Assembly: GCA_030426955.1 (NCBI GenBank)
Contig: JAUHXS010000007.1
Coordinates: forward strand, 1-64,000
Source of the DNA: Bacteroidia bacterium
GTDB lineage: Bacteria > Bacteroidota > Bacteroidia > Chitinophagales > JAUHXS01
Reading direction: 5' to 3'
Length of the DNA stretch: 64,000 nt
The position numbers were made by a program, and so were the translations under genes. Of this stretch, positions 41,682 to 50,626 are shown one piece after another (position 1 is the first letter of the stretch; the number at the start of each line of letters is the position of its first letter). Below the pieces are notes generated by a model that saw nothing but the letters and a program-made list of their open reading frames with translations, had not been told where the DNA came from and ran no database searches.

Positions 41682-43889
41682 ATGGTACTTCATAAAATAA
41701 AATATTATACAGCTCTCCTTATCTTGCTTGCCCTGAGCATCATTAGTAAAAATGCAATTGGCGCTCAACCTGATTATACGCTTGAAGATGTTTTTAAGAG
41801 CTACAAATTTTCTCAGGAAGGAATAGAGGACATCAAGTTTTCCAATGATGGTAAACATTACTTTAAAATAAAAGCAGACGAGAAGTACAGAGACATTGTT
41901 AAATATGATATTGCAAGAGGGAAGCAGAGAGCCATCATCTTTAAGGGAAAAGACTTTATTGTAGACGCTAACACGTTAAGATTTAAGAGATATTATTTTT
42001 CAGCCGACGAGCAGAGTCTTTTACTTGAAACAGATTACGAAAAGCTATATAGGAGGTCTAGCAAAGCCAACTTCTACATTTATAATACTAAGTCCAAGAA
42101 TGTAACTCCACTATCTGTAAATGGAAAGCAAAGGTTAGCTACTTTTTCTCCCGACGCTACAAAAATCGGTTTTGTTAGAGAAAACAATTTATATGTGAAA
42201 GACCTTTCAAATAATAAAGAGTTTACTATAACAGATGATGGCGTTATCAATAAAATAATTAATGGGGCAACAGATTGGGTTTATGAAGAGGAATTTGGAT
42301 TTAGCAAAGCTTTTTTTTGGTCGCCAGATGGCAGTAAAATTGCCTATTACAAGTTTGATGAAGAGCGGGTAAAAGAGTTTTCTATGCCCATTTATAAAAA
42401 TAACTTATACCCAGAATTGTATACTTTCAAGTATCCCAAAGCTGGAGAAGAAAACTCCATTGTCTCGATATGGATTTATGATTTTGAAAATAAGGCTAAT
42501 ACAAAAGTTGATATTGGAGTATATGATGATCAATATATTCCAAGAATTCAATGGAGTAACAATTCAAGCCAGCTAACTGTTCAGAGGATGAATCGTGAGC
42601 AAAATAAATTGGAATTACTTCTTGTTGATGCGTCTACAGGAAAAACGAATATCATTTTAAGAGAAGAAACTGAAACGTATATTGATGTACATAACAACCT
42701 CACTTTTATCAATAACTCTGATCAGTTTATATGGACTAGTGATAAATCAGGATATAATCATATTTATCTGTATGACCTAGCTGGCAAGGAACTCAAACAA
42801 CTTACAAAAGGAGATTGGGAAGTTACTCAAGTCTATGGAGTAGATCAGCTAAACCAAAAAGTGTATTATCAATCCGCTGAAAATTCACCTCTTGAAAGAG
42901 CGATTTATAGTATTGACATGAAAGGAGAAAACAAGAAGGCTATTTTTGATCAAAAGGGAGTTAATTCAGCTCGATTTAACAATGCTTTTACTTATGCAAT
43001 ACATTCCTTTTCTAATACGGAAACCCCCACTGTTACGAACTTAACAGAATCTAGTGGCAACATTGTAAGAGCATTAGAAAATAACCATCGATTGGAAGAA
43101 GAAATAGAGAAAGTGAATATTGGGAAAAAAGAGTTTTTTAGTTTTGAAACTGTAGATGGTTCGATGCTAAATGGATATATGATAAAGCCGAATAGCTTTG
43201 ATCCAAGCCAAAAATATCCAGTTATGATGTATGTTTACGGTGGGCCAGGTTCTCAAACTGTAAAAAATCAATGGAGTAGTGGCGGTAGAGATATGTGGCT
43301 GAGAAGCTTAACAAATAAAGGCTACATTATCGTATCTGTAGATAATAGGGGGACTGGAGCAAGAGGGAGTACATTTCAAAAAGCAACGTATAAAAACTTA
43401 GGTCAGCTTGAAACAATAGACCAAATAGAGGCGGCCAAGTATCTTTCTAGCTTGGACTATATTGACAAGGGACGTATTGGCATATTTGGATGGAGCTATG
43501 GAGGCTATATGTCATCTCTTTGTATTTTAAAGGGAGCAGATGTATTCAAATTGGCGATTGCCGTTGCACCTGTTACACATTGGAAATTTTATGATTCTAT
43601 TTATACAGAAAGATATATGAATTTACCTAAAAACAATCAGGAAGGCTACGATAGCAATGCCCCTTTGGATCATGTTGATAAGCTTAGGGGAAAGTATTTA
43701 CTAATTCATGGCACTGCTGATGATAATGTCCATTTTCAAAATACTGCTGTAATGATTGAAAGATTAGTTCAAGCAAATAAGCAATTTGATTTATTTACGT
43801 ACCCAGATAAGGCTCATGGAATTAGTGGAGGGAATACAAGCTTGCATATATACACTAAGATGAATGATTTTGTGTTAAATAATTTGTAA
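41682..43889 (+). CDS. Dipeptidyl peptidase IV (S9 family)
   Basis: A 735-residue prolyl-dipeptidase that removes Xaa-Pro dipeptides. The N-terminal beta-propeller carries the double-glutamate substrate clamp DWVYEEEF (E202-E204, matching the Glu pair of human DPP4). The C-terminal alpha/beta-hydrolase has the catalytic triad: S605 in GWSYGGYM, D680 in HGTADDNV and H712 in KAHGIS. A signal peptide or signal anchor (about 1-28, ending NAIGAQ) places it in the periplasm or outside the cell. Upstream 228 bases are shared with the divergent adhesin gene, where a TAATTTTG element (41632-41639) may be its promoter. All catalytic residues are present. Confidence 0.94.
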   Translation: MVLHKIKYYTALLILLALSIISKNAIGAQPDYTLEDVFKSYKFSQEGIEDIKFSNDGKHYFKIKADEKYRDIVKYDIARGKQRAIIFKGKDFIVDANTLRFKRYYFSADEQSLLLETDYEKLYRRSSKANFYIYNTKSKNVTPLSVNGKQRLATFSPDATKIGFVRENNLYVKDLSNNKEFTITDDGVINKIINGATDWVYEEEFGFSKAFFWSPDGSKIAYYKFDEERVKEFSMPIYKNNLYPELYTFKYPKAGEENSIVSIWIYDFENKANTKVDIGVYDDQYIPRIQWSNNSSQLTVQRMNREQNKLELLLVDASTGKTNIILREETETYIDVHNNLTFINNSDQFIWTSDKSGYNHIYLYDLAGKELKQLTKGDWEVTQVYGVDQLNQKVYYQSAENSPLERAIYSIDMKGENKKAIFDQKGVNSARFNNAFTYAIHSFSNTETPTVTNLTESSGNIVRALENNHRLEEEIEKVNIGKKEFFSFETVDGSMLNGYMIKPNSFDPSQKYPVMMYVYGGPGSQTVKNQWSSGGRDMWLRSLTNKGYIIVSVDNRGTGARGSTFQKATYKNLGQLETIDQIEAAKYLSSLDYIDKGRIGIFGWSYGGYMSSLCILKGADVFKLAIAVAPVTHWKFYDSIYTERYMNLPKNNQEGYDSNAPLDHVDKLRGKYLLIHGTADDNVHFQNTAVMIERLVQANKQFDLFTYPDKAHGISGGNTSLHIYTKMNDFVLNNL

Positions 43890-43909
43890 CAAACAAGTAT
43901 TGTAAGTAT

Positions 43910-43960
43910 ATGATTATCATTTTATTATTTTGAATATAAATTGATTAGAATGATAATTAT
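43910..43960. terminator. Possible hairpin after the peptidase gene
   Basis: ATGATTATCATT (43910-43921) and AATGATAATTAT (43949-43960) are inverted copies with two mismatches, in the 214-base gene-free stretch between the peptidase and the next T9SS gene. The AT-only stem is weak. I see no other feature in the stretch. Confidence 0.25.
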
Positions 43961-44103
43961 AGCTAATTTATTCTATCTTTTTCAGCTTATTAATTGTTAT
44001 TATTACAAAATAGCTTTGAGATAACCAGACATTAATAAGTATGGAGAGACTGTTTTGGTTTCGGTGCTCGATGGTTATTATTAGTGTTTAAAGTTTTGTC
44101 ATT

Positions 44104-46398
44104 ATGCGTTACATAGCCCTATTAAAAATATTCATCCTATTTTTTATATGTACTTACGGGCAAACTAGTTTCCTTAAGACCTATCCGGGTAGTAGCAGTA
44201 TTTATAGACCAAATACGATTATACAAACGCTTGATAGCTGTTATATCTTACAGTCTATCATCTTAGCAAATCAACCCTCTAATTTGATGAAGTTAGATCA
44301 AGAAGGTGAAATTGTTTGGAAAAAGGGCTATTCAGCTGATGGGAATGCCTTTTCAGGACATGATGTTATTCAAACAAAAGATACTGGGTTTGCATTGGTT
44401 GGCAATATTTTTGTACCTGGAAGGTTTAATGACATCTGTCTTGTGAAAACAGATGATACTGGAGGAGTGGAGTGGATGAAATTATATGGAACAACTAAAC
44501 ATGATGGTATTATTAATGTTGCAATAGGAACAGACTCACGAAGGACAAGAGTGTATGAGACTACTGATGGAGGGTATATCATTGCTTCTATTACTTCAGG
44601 ATATGGTACACGAGAGTCTGCTTATGTTTTGAGGGTCGATGGAATGGGAACACTACAATGGTCAAGGGTATTCAAAAGGTCTTCGACAAGCGATGATTAT
44701 TGCATTGCACTAGTCGTTAATGAAGATGGGACGTTTACCATGGTCAGTAATTATTTTGACTTAGGAGCAGACTGGGGAATAAGTATGTGGAAGTTAAATA
44801 GTAATGGAACAGTAATATGGCAAGAAAATTATAAAATCAATACTGTTTCTTCTAACAATCCAAGAAGTGGCAACATTGTTAAGGCGAGTGATGGAGGGTA
44901 CATATTTAACGGTGCTAGAATACTTCCTAAAAACTCATACGTCATCAAAACGGACTCTCTTGGAAATATTCAGTGGACTAAAACTCATAATACAGGTAAC
45001 ATAGATTGCCCAATGTATCTCAATCAAACGAGTGATGGAGGAATTGTCGTTACTACAAAAGAGTTGAATTATTCAGCAGGGGTGGGGTCAGTTATGTATA
45101 AACTCGACGCAAATGGGGAGCTACAATGGTCGAAAGGATATGCACCATCACTAGATACCTGGGGAGATATTGTCATTGAAACCAAAGATGGAGGGTTGCT
45201 GATGTCTGCAGTTGATCGTTCCAACCCAAACCAGGGCGCGCTTTTAGTCAAGACAGATGCAAATGGCGAAACTCATTGTGAACATCATGATGTACCACTG
45301 ACGGAAGATACACTAGCATATTCACTTTCTTTAGGACAGCTTACAACAACATTGGCAACTGGAGAGTTTAATCCAGTTTCTAGTATTTCTATCCCTATGG
45401 TTTGGATAGACGACGACTGTCCTATTGATGTGACAATAGATTGGCTTAGCAGTGATTACTTATGTTATGGAGATAGCGGCTTGGCCATTGCAAGAGCAAG
45501 TGGTGGAATGATGCCTTATTCTTATTCCTGGTCTCCCAGTGGAGATACCACAGATACTGTCTTTTTAGATGTTGGGATGCATATTGTAACTATTACGGAT
45601 GCTTCCTCCGATACAGCTCGTGATACAATCTTCATATCTGGTGCTGACACCAGCTTCTCTGTGGCAATCACTCCTAACAACTTAATTAGCTGTTATGGAT
45701 TAGACACCACGCTCATGGTTTCCTTCGAGGAGGGTATTCCAAGTGGTTCGCTAGACTCATTAATATTTATTTGGAATAGTGATACTCAAAGTATAGCGTT
45801 TTCTTTTACTATTGAATCAGATACTATTTTCTTTGTTGATGCTTTTGATAGCATTGGTTGTAAAGCGAGTGATTCAATTATAATTAATGTTATAGATTCT
45901 ATAACCCTTCCACAAGATACTTTAGTAAATGCTTGTATTGGAGAAGATCTTCAACTAAAAGTCAATACAGCTGAAAACCTTGATTGGCAAGTATCGGTCG
46001 GGAATATTGATACTTCTGAGATGCCTACGATAAAGATAACGGAGAGCAGTACATTTTTTGCCTATGCATCTAATGAATGTTTTGGCGATACTTTAACTTA
46101 TGAAGTGATTGCGGAGAGTTGTGAAATGACCTACTTTATTCCTAATGCTTTTTCTCCTGATCAAGACAATGAAAATTTCTCCTTTGGGGCTTTGGCCACA
46201 AACATAGCTTCTTACAATATCAAGATATATTCCAACAGAGGCAATCTCATTTTTGAAAGTTCTTCATTAGATCAAAAATGGGATGGGACGAGAAAAAATA
46301 AACAGATGCCTGATGGGGTGTATACCTACCAAGTTATTCTTCAATCAAAGCTTGGTGAAACAATATACGAACAGGGTACGGTTACTCTAGTCCGGTAG
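44104..46398 (+). CDS. T9SS type B protein with propeller-like repeats
   Basis: A 764-residue secreted protein. A signal peptide (about 1-19) is followed by about seven repeats of the DGGYIIxSxT...VLRVDGxGxLQWSRxF kind (residues 20-390), as in the proteins at 8348 and 46387. A SprB-like module follows (DYLCYGDSGLAIARASGGMM, then TDTVFLDVGMHIVTITDA). The type B sorting domain closes it: TYFIPNAFSPDQDNENFSF, IYSNRGNLIFESSSLDQKWD, MPDGVYTYQVILQ, ending TLVR. Its last 12 bases overlap, tail to tail, the end of the neighbouring gene on the other strand. Probably surface displayed; ligand unknown. Confidence 0.86.
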   Translation: MRYIALLKIFILFFICTYGQTSFLKTYPGSSSIYRPNTIIQTLDSCYILQSIILANQPSNLMKLDQEGEIVWKKGYSADGNAFSGHDVIQTKDTGFALVGNIFVPGRFNDICLVKTDDTGGVEWMKLYGTTKHDGIINVAIGTDSRRTRVYETTDGGYIIASITSGYGTRESAYVLRVDGMGTLQWSRVFKRSSTSDDYCIALVVNEDGTFTMVSNYFDLGADWGISMWKLNSNGTVIWQENYKINTVSSNNPRSGNIVKASDGGYIFNGARILPKNSYVIKTDSLGNIQWTKTHNTGNIDCPMYLNQTSDGGIVVTTKELNYSAGVGSVMYKLDANGELQWSKGYAPSLDTWGDIVIETKDGGLLMSAVDRSNPNQGALLVKTDANGETHCEHHDVPLTEDTLAYSLSLGQLTTTLATGEFNPVSSISIPMVWIDDDCPIDVTIDWLSSDYLCYGDSGLAIARASGGMMPYSYSWSPSGDTTDTVFLDVGMHIVTITDASSDTARDTIFISGADTSFSVAITPNNLISCYGLDTTLMVSFEEGIPSGSLDSLIFIWNSDTQSIAFSFTIESDTIFFVDAFDSIGCKASDSIIINVIDSITLPQDTLVNACIGEDLQLKVNTAENLDWQVSVGNIDTSEMPTIKITESSTFFAYASNECFGDTLTYEVIAESCEMTYFIPNAFSPDQDNENFSFGALATNIASYNIKIYSNRGNLIFESSSLDQKWDGTRKNKQMPDGVYTYQVILQSKLGETIYEQGTVTLVR

Positions 46399-48315
46399 AA
46401 TTAAGACCATTCCTGAAACCAGATAATTATTATTATCTAAATCGTTTGTATACATCAGGGAATAGGTATAGCTATTGCTGCTTAAGTGGTCTCGCTTATA
46501 CTTTCCTGTCCAGGTAATATCGAGATTGTTAGTTTCAAAAACCATTTTACCCATTCGATCATAAATACTCAAATAGGCACTGGATATTCCTTTGTGATGA
46601 ATAAAAAAGTGATCATTCTTACCATCATTGTTTGGAGAAAATGCGTTAGGTATAAAAAGATAAAACATTGATGAAACATCATTATCGGTAGAATCTTCAA
46701 TATCAGGGATAGAATCTTTAATGCAATCAAGGCTATCTTCAAAAATCTCTGAGCCACTCGTGTAATTGACAGAAAAGAACTGTGTATCTGGAGCTCCGCA
46801 AAAAGGCTCCGTTACTAGCCCTGCCAGATAATTTCCTGGATCATTATAAATGTGGCTTGTATTTAATGAAGAATCCATATTGCCATCACCAAAGAACCAA
46901 TAGATATCTTTGGTGAAAGGATTTAATACCTCCGCTTCAAAATGGACAGAGTCCCCAAAACAATGCGCATAAATACTTAACTCATTAGTTGGTTTGAATT
47001 CAGGTTCTAGCTTTACCAGCCAAAAGTCATTTTCGCCGTTACCTTCATCTGTCTTATCTGCTCCAATTCCGAAAGAGGCTACGGAGGAAACAAGGTACCC
47101 CTTATCTTTTGTCGGAATTATTGATGCAAACTCATCGTGTCTTGTAGAACTAACAACCATATCCCAAATGATTTCTCCATCATCATCAATTTTAACAATC
47201 CAGTTTGTTTCGTCACTGCCTTTGTTATCTACCGTTTTGTTACCACTGATCACATCAGAATAGCTATCTGTTGCAAAAACAAAACCTCCGTTATAGTCAA
47301 TATTTATTTGAACACTTCCATTACCTTCTTCTTTTTTATCCCCACCATAAACCCTATCCCAGGTTATGTTTCCAATTGAATTTAACCGAATTACTCTTAT
47401 ATCAAATTCGGATCCACTTATGTGCGAATTGGACTGTCCAGCAAATATATATCCATCCTCTAAAGCTTTAATGGACTGAACATTTATCTCAGATTTGGCA
47501 TCACCATAAGTTTTATCCCATTCTATGTTCCCATCTTCATCAAGCTTAACAATCCAATAGTCATAGCCATCGGAGTGTTCGGACTTATTGCCACTAATAT
47601 CAGAATTAGAAGCTCCCCCAATAATAGAACCTCCATCTTGGGTGAAATCAATAGAGTAGGCTCTATCAATAGAATCTCCTCCAAGTGTTTTATCCCATAA
47701 AAGATTTCCCTCAACATCTACTTTTACAACCCAGTAATCCACCTCTCCAAAAGAATTTTCAGACTTTTCAAACCCTACATCAGAATTAGAATATCCTACA
47801 AGATAGTAGCCGTCTAATGATTTAACAATTTGATAACAGATGTCCATGCCACTGCCTCCATAAGTTTTATCCCATTCATAGTTCCCGTTTTTATTCATCT
47901 TCATCATCCAAAAATCATCTCCTCCTCTAGCGGCTTCACTTTTGTGGGGGCCAATACCTGAGTTCGCTTTTCCTACGATAATATAACCACTATCAGTAGT
48001 CTGAATGGTACTATAAATATTAATTTGGCAACTAGCATCTCCACCAAAAGCACTTTCCCACTCGATATTTCCTTCACAATCTGTTTTGACTACCCAAGCA
48101 TCAACCCTTCCAATAGGCTCTTGGGATCTGTCTCCTCCGCTTTCAGGCTTGCCATATCCAGCAGCAAAAAAACCGCCATCATAGGTTTCTAAAATAGCAC
48201 CATGTATCTGCTCAGATTGCGGTCCACCATAAGAGTTATCCCAGGAAATAATAAGATCTTGTGCTACCAAGGATAGCGTAATGAAGAATGATGTGAATAG
48301 CAAAATTTGCTTCAT
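46387..48315 (-). CDS. T9SS type B protein with PKD and repeat propeller
   Basis: A 642-residue exported protein with signal peptide (about 1-19, ending VAQD). Residues 20-425 carry about seven repeats such as DGGFFAAGYGKPESGG and DYWVVKVDVEGNLLWDKTLG, each ending in WDKTYGG-like text. A PKD-type domain (DIYWFFGDGNMDSSLNTSHI) lies around 465-485. The type B sorting domain follows: LFIPNAFSPNNDGKNDHFF, LSIYDRMGKMVFETNN, LSSNSYTYSLMYTND, ending VLILPD. The 12-base overlap with the convergent gene at 44104 means the two sorting domains share sequence. Surface protein; role unknown. Confidence 0.86.
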   Translation of the reverse strand: MKQILLFTSFFITLSLVAQDLIISWDNSYGGPQSEQIHGAILETYDGGFFAAGYGKPESGGDRSQEPIGRVDAWVVKTDCEGNIEWESAFGGDASCQINIYSTIQTTDSGYIIVGKANSGIGPHKSEAARGGDDFWMMKMNKNGNYEWDKTYGGSGMDICYQIVKSLDGYYLVGYSNSDVGFEKSENSFGEVDYWVVKVDVEGNLLWDKTLGGDSIDRAYSIDFTQDGGSIIGGASNSDISGNKSEHSDGYDYWIVKLDEDGNIEWDKTYGDAKSEINVQSIKALEDGYIFAGQSNSHISGSEFDIRVIRLNSIGNITWDRVYGGDKKEEGNGSVQINIDYNGGFVFATDSYSDVISGNKTVDNKGSDETNWIVKIDDDGEIIWDMVVSSTRHDEFASIIPTKDKGYLVSSVASFGIGADKTDEGNGENDFWLVKLEPEFKPTNELSIYAHCFGDSVHFEAEVLNPFTKDIYWFFGDGNMDSSLNTSHIYNDPGNYLAGLVTEPFCGAPDTQFFSVNYTSGSEIFEDSLDCIKDSIPDIEDSTDNDVSSMFYLFIPNAFSPNNDGKNDHFFIHHKGISSAYLSIYDRMGKMVFETNNLDITWTGKYKRDHLSSNSYTYSLMYTNDLDNNNYLVSGMVLILPD

Positions 48316-48488
48316 AAGCCTGATTTAATTAGTCAAGCTAATATAACTCAAGGCCTAAGTAATAACTATGGAAATATGGTCAAAAAAAAGGAGTCGAAAT
48401 GACACCCTTTTGCGATTTTTATTTTACTATTTTTCATCTAGCGTGCCTTTGAGCGTTAGCAGTAACGCGAAAATATACTATTGGAATA

Positions 48489-48785
48489 TCATAGTGTTAA
48501 GCCATCTGGATTTTGACGAGTGTCGAAAAAGGTAAGTAAATTTACATGATCATCATTAAAAACAAAAAACAAAGTTGTTTGTTTGCTAATAACACATTTT
48601 CGGATCTTATTCTGCTTGTTTGACTGTGGAAAGCTTTGGGGATAATTTGAAATCTGTTGTAAGACTTTATTTACCCTTTTTACAAAAGTAATTGCTTCTT
48701 TTTCTGTCCATTCCTCAGCAATATAACCTACAATGGCATTAAGCTTCTTTTGTGCATTTGGCGACCAAATTATATTTACAGCCAT
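48489..48785 (-). CDS. ParE/RelE-type toxin
   Basis: A 98-residue type II toxin of the ParE/RelE superfamily. Motifs include the start NIIWSPNAQKKLNAIVGYIA, FVKRVNKVLQQI, NYPQSFPQSNKQNKIRKCVI and the C-terminal VNLLTFFDTRQNP, matching the FDTRQNP ending common in Bacteroidota ParE-like toxins. Such toxins either poison gyrase (ParE) or cut mRNA on the ribosome (RelE); the branch cannot be decided by eye. The start overlaps the upstream antitoxin stop by 10 bases, typical of such pairs. It is transcribed away from the HTTM gene. A hairpin lies downstream of it. Confidence 0.88.
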   Translation of the reverse strand: MAVNIIWSPNAQKKLNAIVGYIAEEWTEKEAITFVKRVNKVLQQISNYPQSFPQSNKQNKIRKCVISKQTTLFFVFNDDHVNLLTFFDTRQNPDGLTL

Positions 48786-49015
48786 TGCCGATATTTGCCC
48801 ATAACTTGCTCATGAGGGATTCCCTTGCCTTCTTCAATTTGTTTCATGCCTTCTAGTACTTCATTCTGCTGATCCACGGTTAGTTCATCCCAAAAGTCAA
48901 CTTCTTTTCTATTAGTCAATTTAGCTAGTATGGCATAAACGGCATGCAATACGCTATTGTCTTCAATACCATCTATTAGTTTGTGTAAGTTACTTTTTAG
49001 CTCGGCGGTACTCAT
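48776..49015 (-). CDS. Cognate antitoxin of the ParE/RelE-type toxin
   Basis: A 79-residue protein directly upstream of the toxin, overlapping it by 10 bases. It is rich in charged helices (MSTAELKSNLHKLIDGIEDN; DQQNEVLEGMKQIEEGKGIP) and resembles the small antitoxins that pair with ParE/RelE toxins in Bacteroidota (HEQVMGKYRQWL ending). It should bind and neutralise the toxin and repress the shared promoter. No classical DNA-binding fold is obvious in the sequence. The palindrome upstream of it at 49041-49057 may be the operator. Confidence 0.85.
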   Translation of the reverse strand: MSTAELKSNLHKLIDGIEDNSVLHAVYAILAKLTNRKEVDFWDELTVDQQNEVLEGMKQIEEGKGIPHEQVMGKYRQWL

Positions 49016-49040
49016 AATTTGTACTTTATCTAATAAATAT

Positions 49041-49057
49041 AACGTAAAATTACCGTT
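49041..49057. promoter_or_regulatory. Candidate operator upstream of the antitoxin
   Basis: AACGTAAAATTACCGTT is a near-palindrome 26 bases upstream of the antitoxin start, overlapping a TATATTTA element on the minus strand. It is where autoregulation of the toxin-antitoxin pair would be expected. Confidence 0.35.
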
Positions 49058-49211
49058 TTTGTTTCATTATCAATAGTCATACATCTTCTAGCGTGCGTCA
49101 TTACAGGTAGATAAATTCGTAACGTTGGTCTTCCATATCAAATACCATATTTTAGGTATTGGCTTTATCGAATTCATGTAATACATTCAAATCCTTTAGT
49201 ATAAATTAGAC

Positions 49212-50624
49212 GTGTTCCTTTCGAAATTAAATCTATCTCTTTTCCTTTATAAAAGAATCTCGGTATACCCCTTGGTAACATTCCGAATTTTTTTCGGAAT
49301 ATTGATGCTCATCAGTATTATACGATTTGCCGCCAACGACTGGATCAATGAGATGTACATCAAGCCACAATTTTATTTTACCTACTATGGTTTTGATTGG
49401 GTGCAATCTTTGGGTAATTGGATGTACCTTGTTTTTGTTTTGCTTGGAGTAGCTGCGCTCTTCATTTCCCTAGGTCTTTTTTACCGCATAAGCACAATCA
49501 CATTTTTTACACTCTTTACCTATGTGGAGTTGATTGATAAAACCAACTACCTCAATCATTATTACTTTGTGAGCCTGATCAGTTTTCTACTGATTTTTCT
49601 GCCAGCAAATAGATGCTTTTCACTAGACTTATTTTGGAAACCTAACTTGAAACGAGATACTGTTCCAGCGTGGAGTATTAACATATTAAAATTCCAATTG
49701 GCAGTAGTCTATTTTTTCGCTGGTGTAGCTAAATTAAACTCTGATTGGTTATTCCATGCATTACCATTGCGAATGTGGTTGCCAGCAAATGATCACTTGC
49801 CAATTATTGGAAGCTTTCTGAATAAAACATGGGTGGCATACGCATTTTCTTGGTTTGGCTGTCTATATGATTTGTCTATTCCCTTTTTACTATTGAATAA
49901 AAAGTTTAGACCTTATGCATACATTGCTGTTGTAGTATTTCATTTAATGACACGTGTGCTTTTCCCTATTGGTATGTTCCCATACATCATGATTGTTGCA
50001 ACGCTGATTTTCTTTGACAACGACGTTCACAAAAAAATAATAACTTTTATTACTAAAGGCTTAGGTCTAAAAAAAGAATTCTCGATTCCCCTCCCTCAGG
50101 GAGGCCTGCCTGCCGGCAAGGCAGGGGACAGGTCGCTTACGCTTCATAGCTTCAGCGACGAAGCGGGTGGTCAAAGAATTTTGATCACAACTTGCTTGAT
50201 ATTATTTATAGCTATCCAACTAGCTCTTCCCTTCCGCTATACTTTATATTCTGGTAATCTCTTCTGGACAGAGCAAGGCTATCGTTTTTCATGGCGAGTA
50301 ATGCTTGCGGAAAAGGCAGGATACGCTATATTTAGAATTAAGGATCCCATATCTGGTAAAGAAGGCGAAATAACCAATAGCGACTATTTGACTCTCAACC
50401 AAGAGAAAATGATGTCCACCCAGCCAGATATGATATTACAATTTGCCCATTTTATAAGAGACAAATACCATAAAAAGGGTATTAAAAACCCAATTGTGAC
50501 GGTAGAAAGTTATGTAACTTTGAACGGCAGAGGCAGTCGCCTATTCATTGACAGTTCAGTTAACCTGTCTACAATTGAAAGAGGTTGGCATACAAAAGAT
50601 TGGATTTTGCCTTACGAGGAATAA
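49212..50624 (+). CDS. HTTM-domain integral membrane protein
   Basis: A 470-residue polytopic membrane protein of the HTTM family, bacterial relatives of vitamin K-dependent gamma-carboxylase. Start GTG. About eight hydrophobic segments are visible, e.g. LVTFRIFFGILMLISIIRFA, YFVSLISFLLIFLPANR and LKFQLAVVYFFAGVAKLNSD, then FLLLNKKFRPYAYIAVVVFH. The family motif NYLNHYYFVSLI is present. The C-terminal soluble part ends IERGWHTKDWILPYEE. A GC-rich repeat insertion at residues about 292-320 (PAGKAG at 300-305) lies in a cytoplasmic loop. Its stop is 2 bases from the TonB-receptor start. Enzymatic role is uncertain. Confidence 0.88.
   Translation: MFLSKLNLSLFLYKRISVYPLVTFRIFFGILMLISIIRFAANDWINEMYIKPQFYFTYYGFDWVQSLGNWMYLVFVLLGVAALFISLGLFYRISTITFFTLFTYVELIDKTNYLNHYYFVSLISFLLIFLPANRCFSLDLFWKPNLKRDTVPAWSINILKFQLAVVYFFAGVAKLNSDWLFHALPLRMWLPANDHLPIIGSFLNKTWVAYAFSWFGCLYDLSIPFLLLNKKFRPYAYIAVVVFHLMTRVLFPIGMFPYIMIVATLIFFDNDVHKKIITFITKGLGLKKEFSIPLPQGGLPAGKAGDRSLTLHSFSDEAGGQRILITTCLILFIAIQLALPFRYTLYSGNLFWTEQGYRFSWRVMLAEKAGYAIFRIKDPISGKEGEITNSDYLTLNQEKMMSTQPDMILQFAHFIRDKYHKKGIKNPIVTVESYVTLNGRGSRLFIDSSVNLSTIERGWHTKDWILPYEE
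50073..50180. repeat. GC-rich palindromic PAGKAG-type repeat within HTTM gene
   Basis: Inside an AT-rich gene, bases 50091-50165 are GC-rich and palindromic: CCTCCCTCAGGGAGG (50090-50104), then GCCTGCCGGCAAGGCAGG. The same kind of sequence, encoding LPAGKAGDR-like peptides, recurs widely in Bacteroidota genomes, as I recall it. AAAGAATT occurs on both sides at 50073-50080 and 50173-50180, exactly 100 bases apart. The reading frame continues through it. Confidence 0.7.
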
Positions 50625-50626
50625 TT

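Larger units (their letters stand above)
48437..49096. repeat. 10-bp direct repeats flanking the toxin-antitoxin pair
   Basis: TCTAGCGTGC occurs at 48437-48446 and again at 49087-49096, just outside the toxin-antitoxin genes. The left copy is followed by a perfect hairpin GCGTTA-GCAG-TAACGC (48453-48468). The repeats are short enough to be chance, but the placement either side of the module is suggestive of an insertion scar. Confidence 0.4.

Noticed and set aside
50073-50180. 100-base transposon with 8-bp target duplication inside HTTM
   Set aside because: 100 bases would break the frame, yet the frame reads through; the repeated AAAGAATT may be chance in AT-rich DNA.
50585-50626. Longer TonB-receptor start at TTG 50585
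   Set aside because: These 14 codons overlap the HTTM gene and precede the signal peptide without forming part of it.
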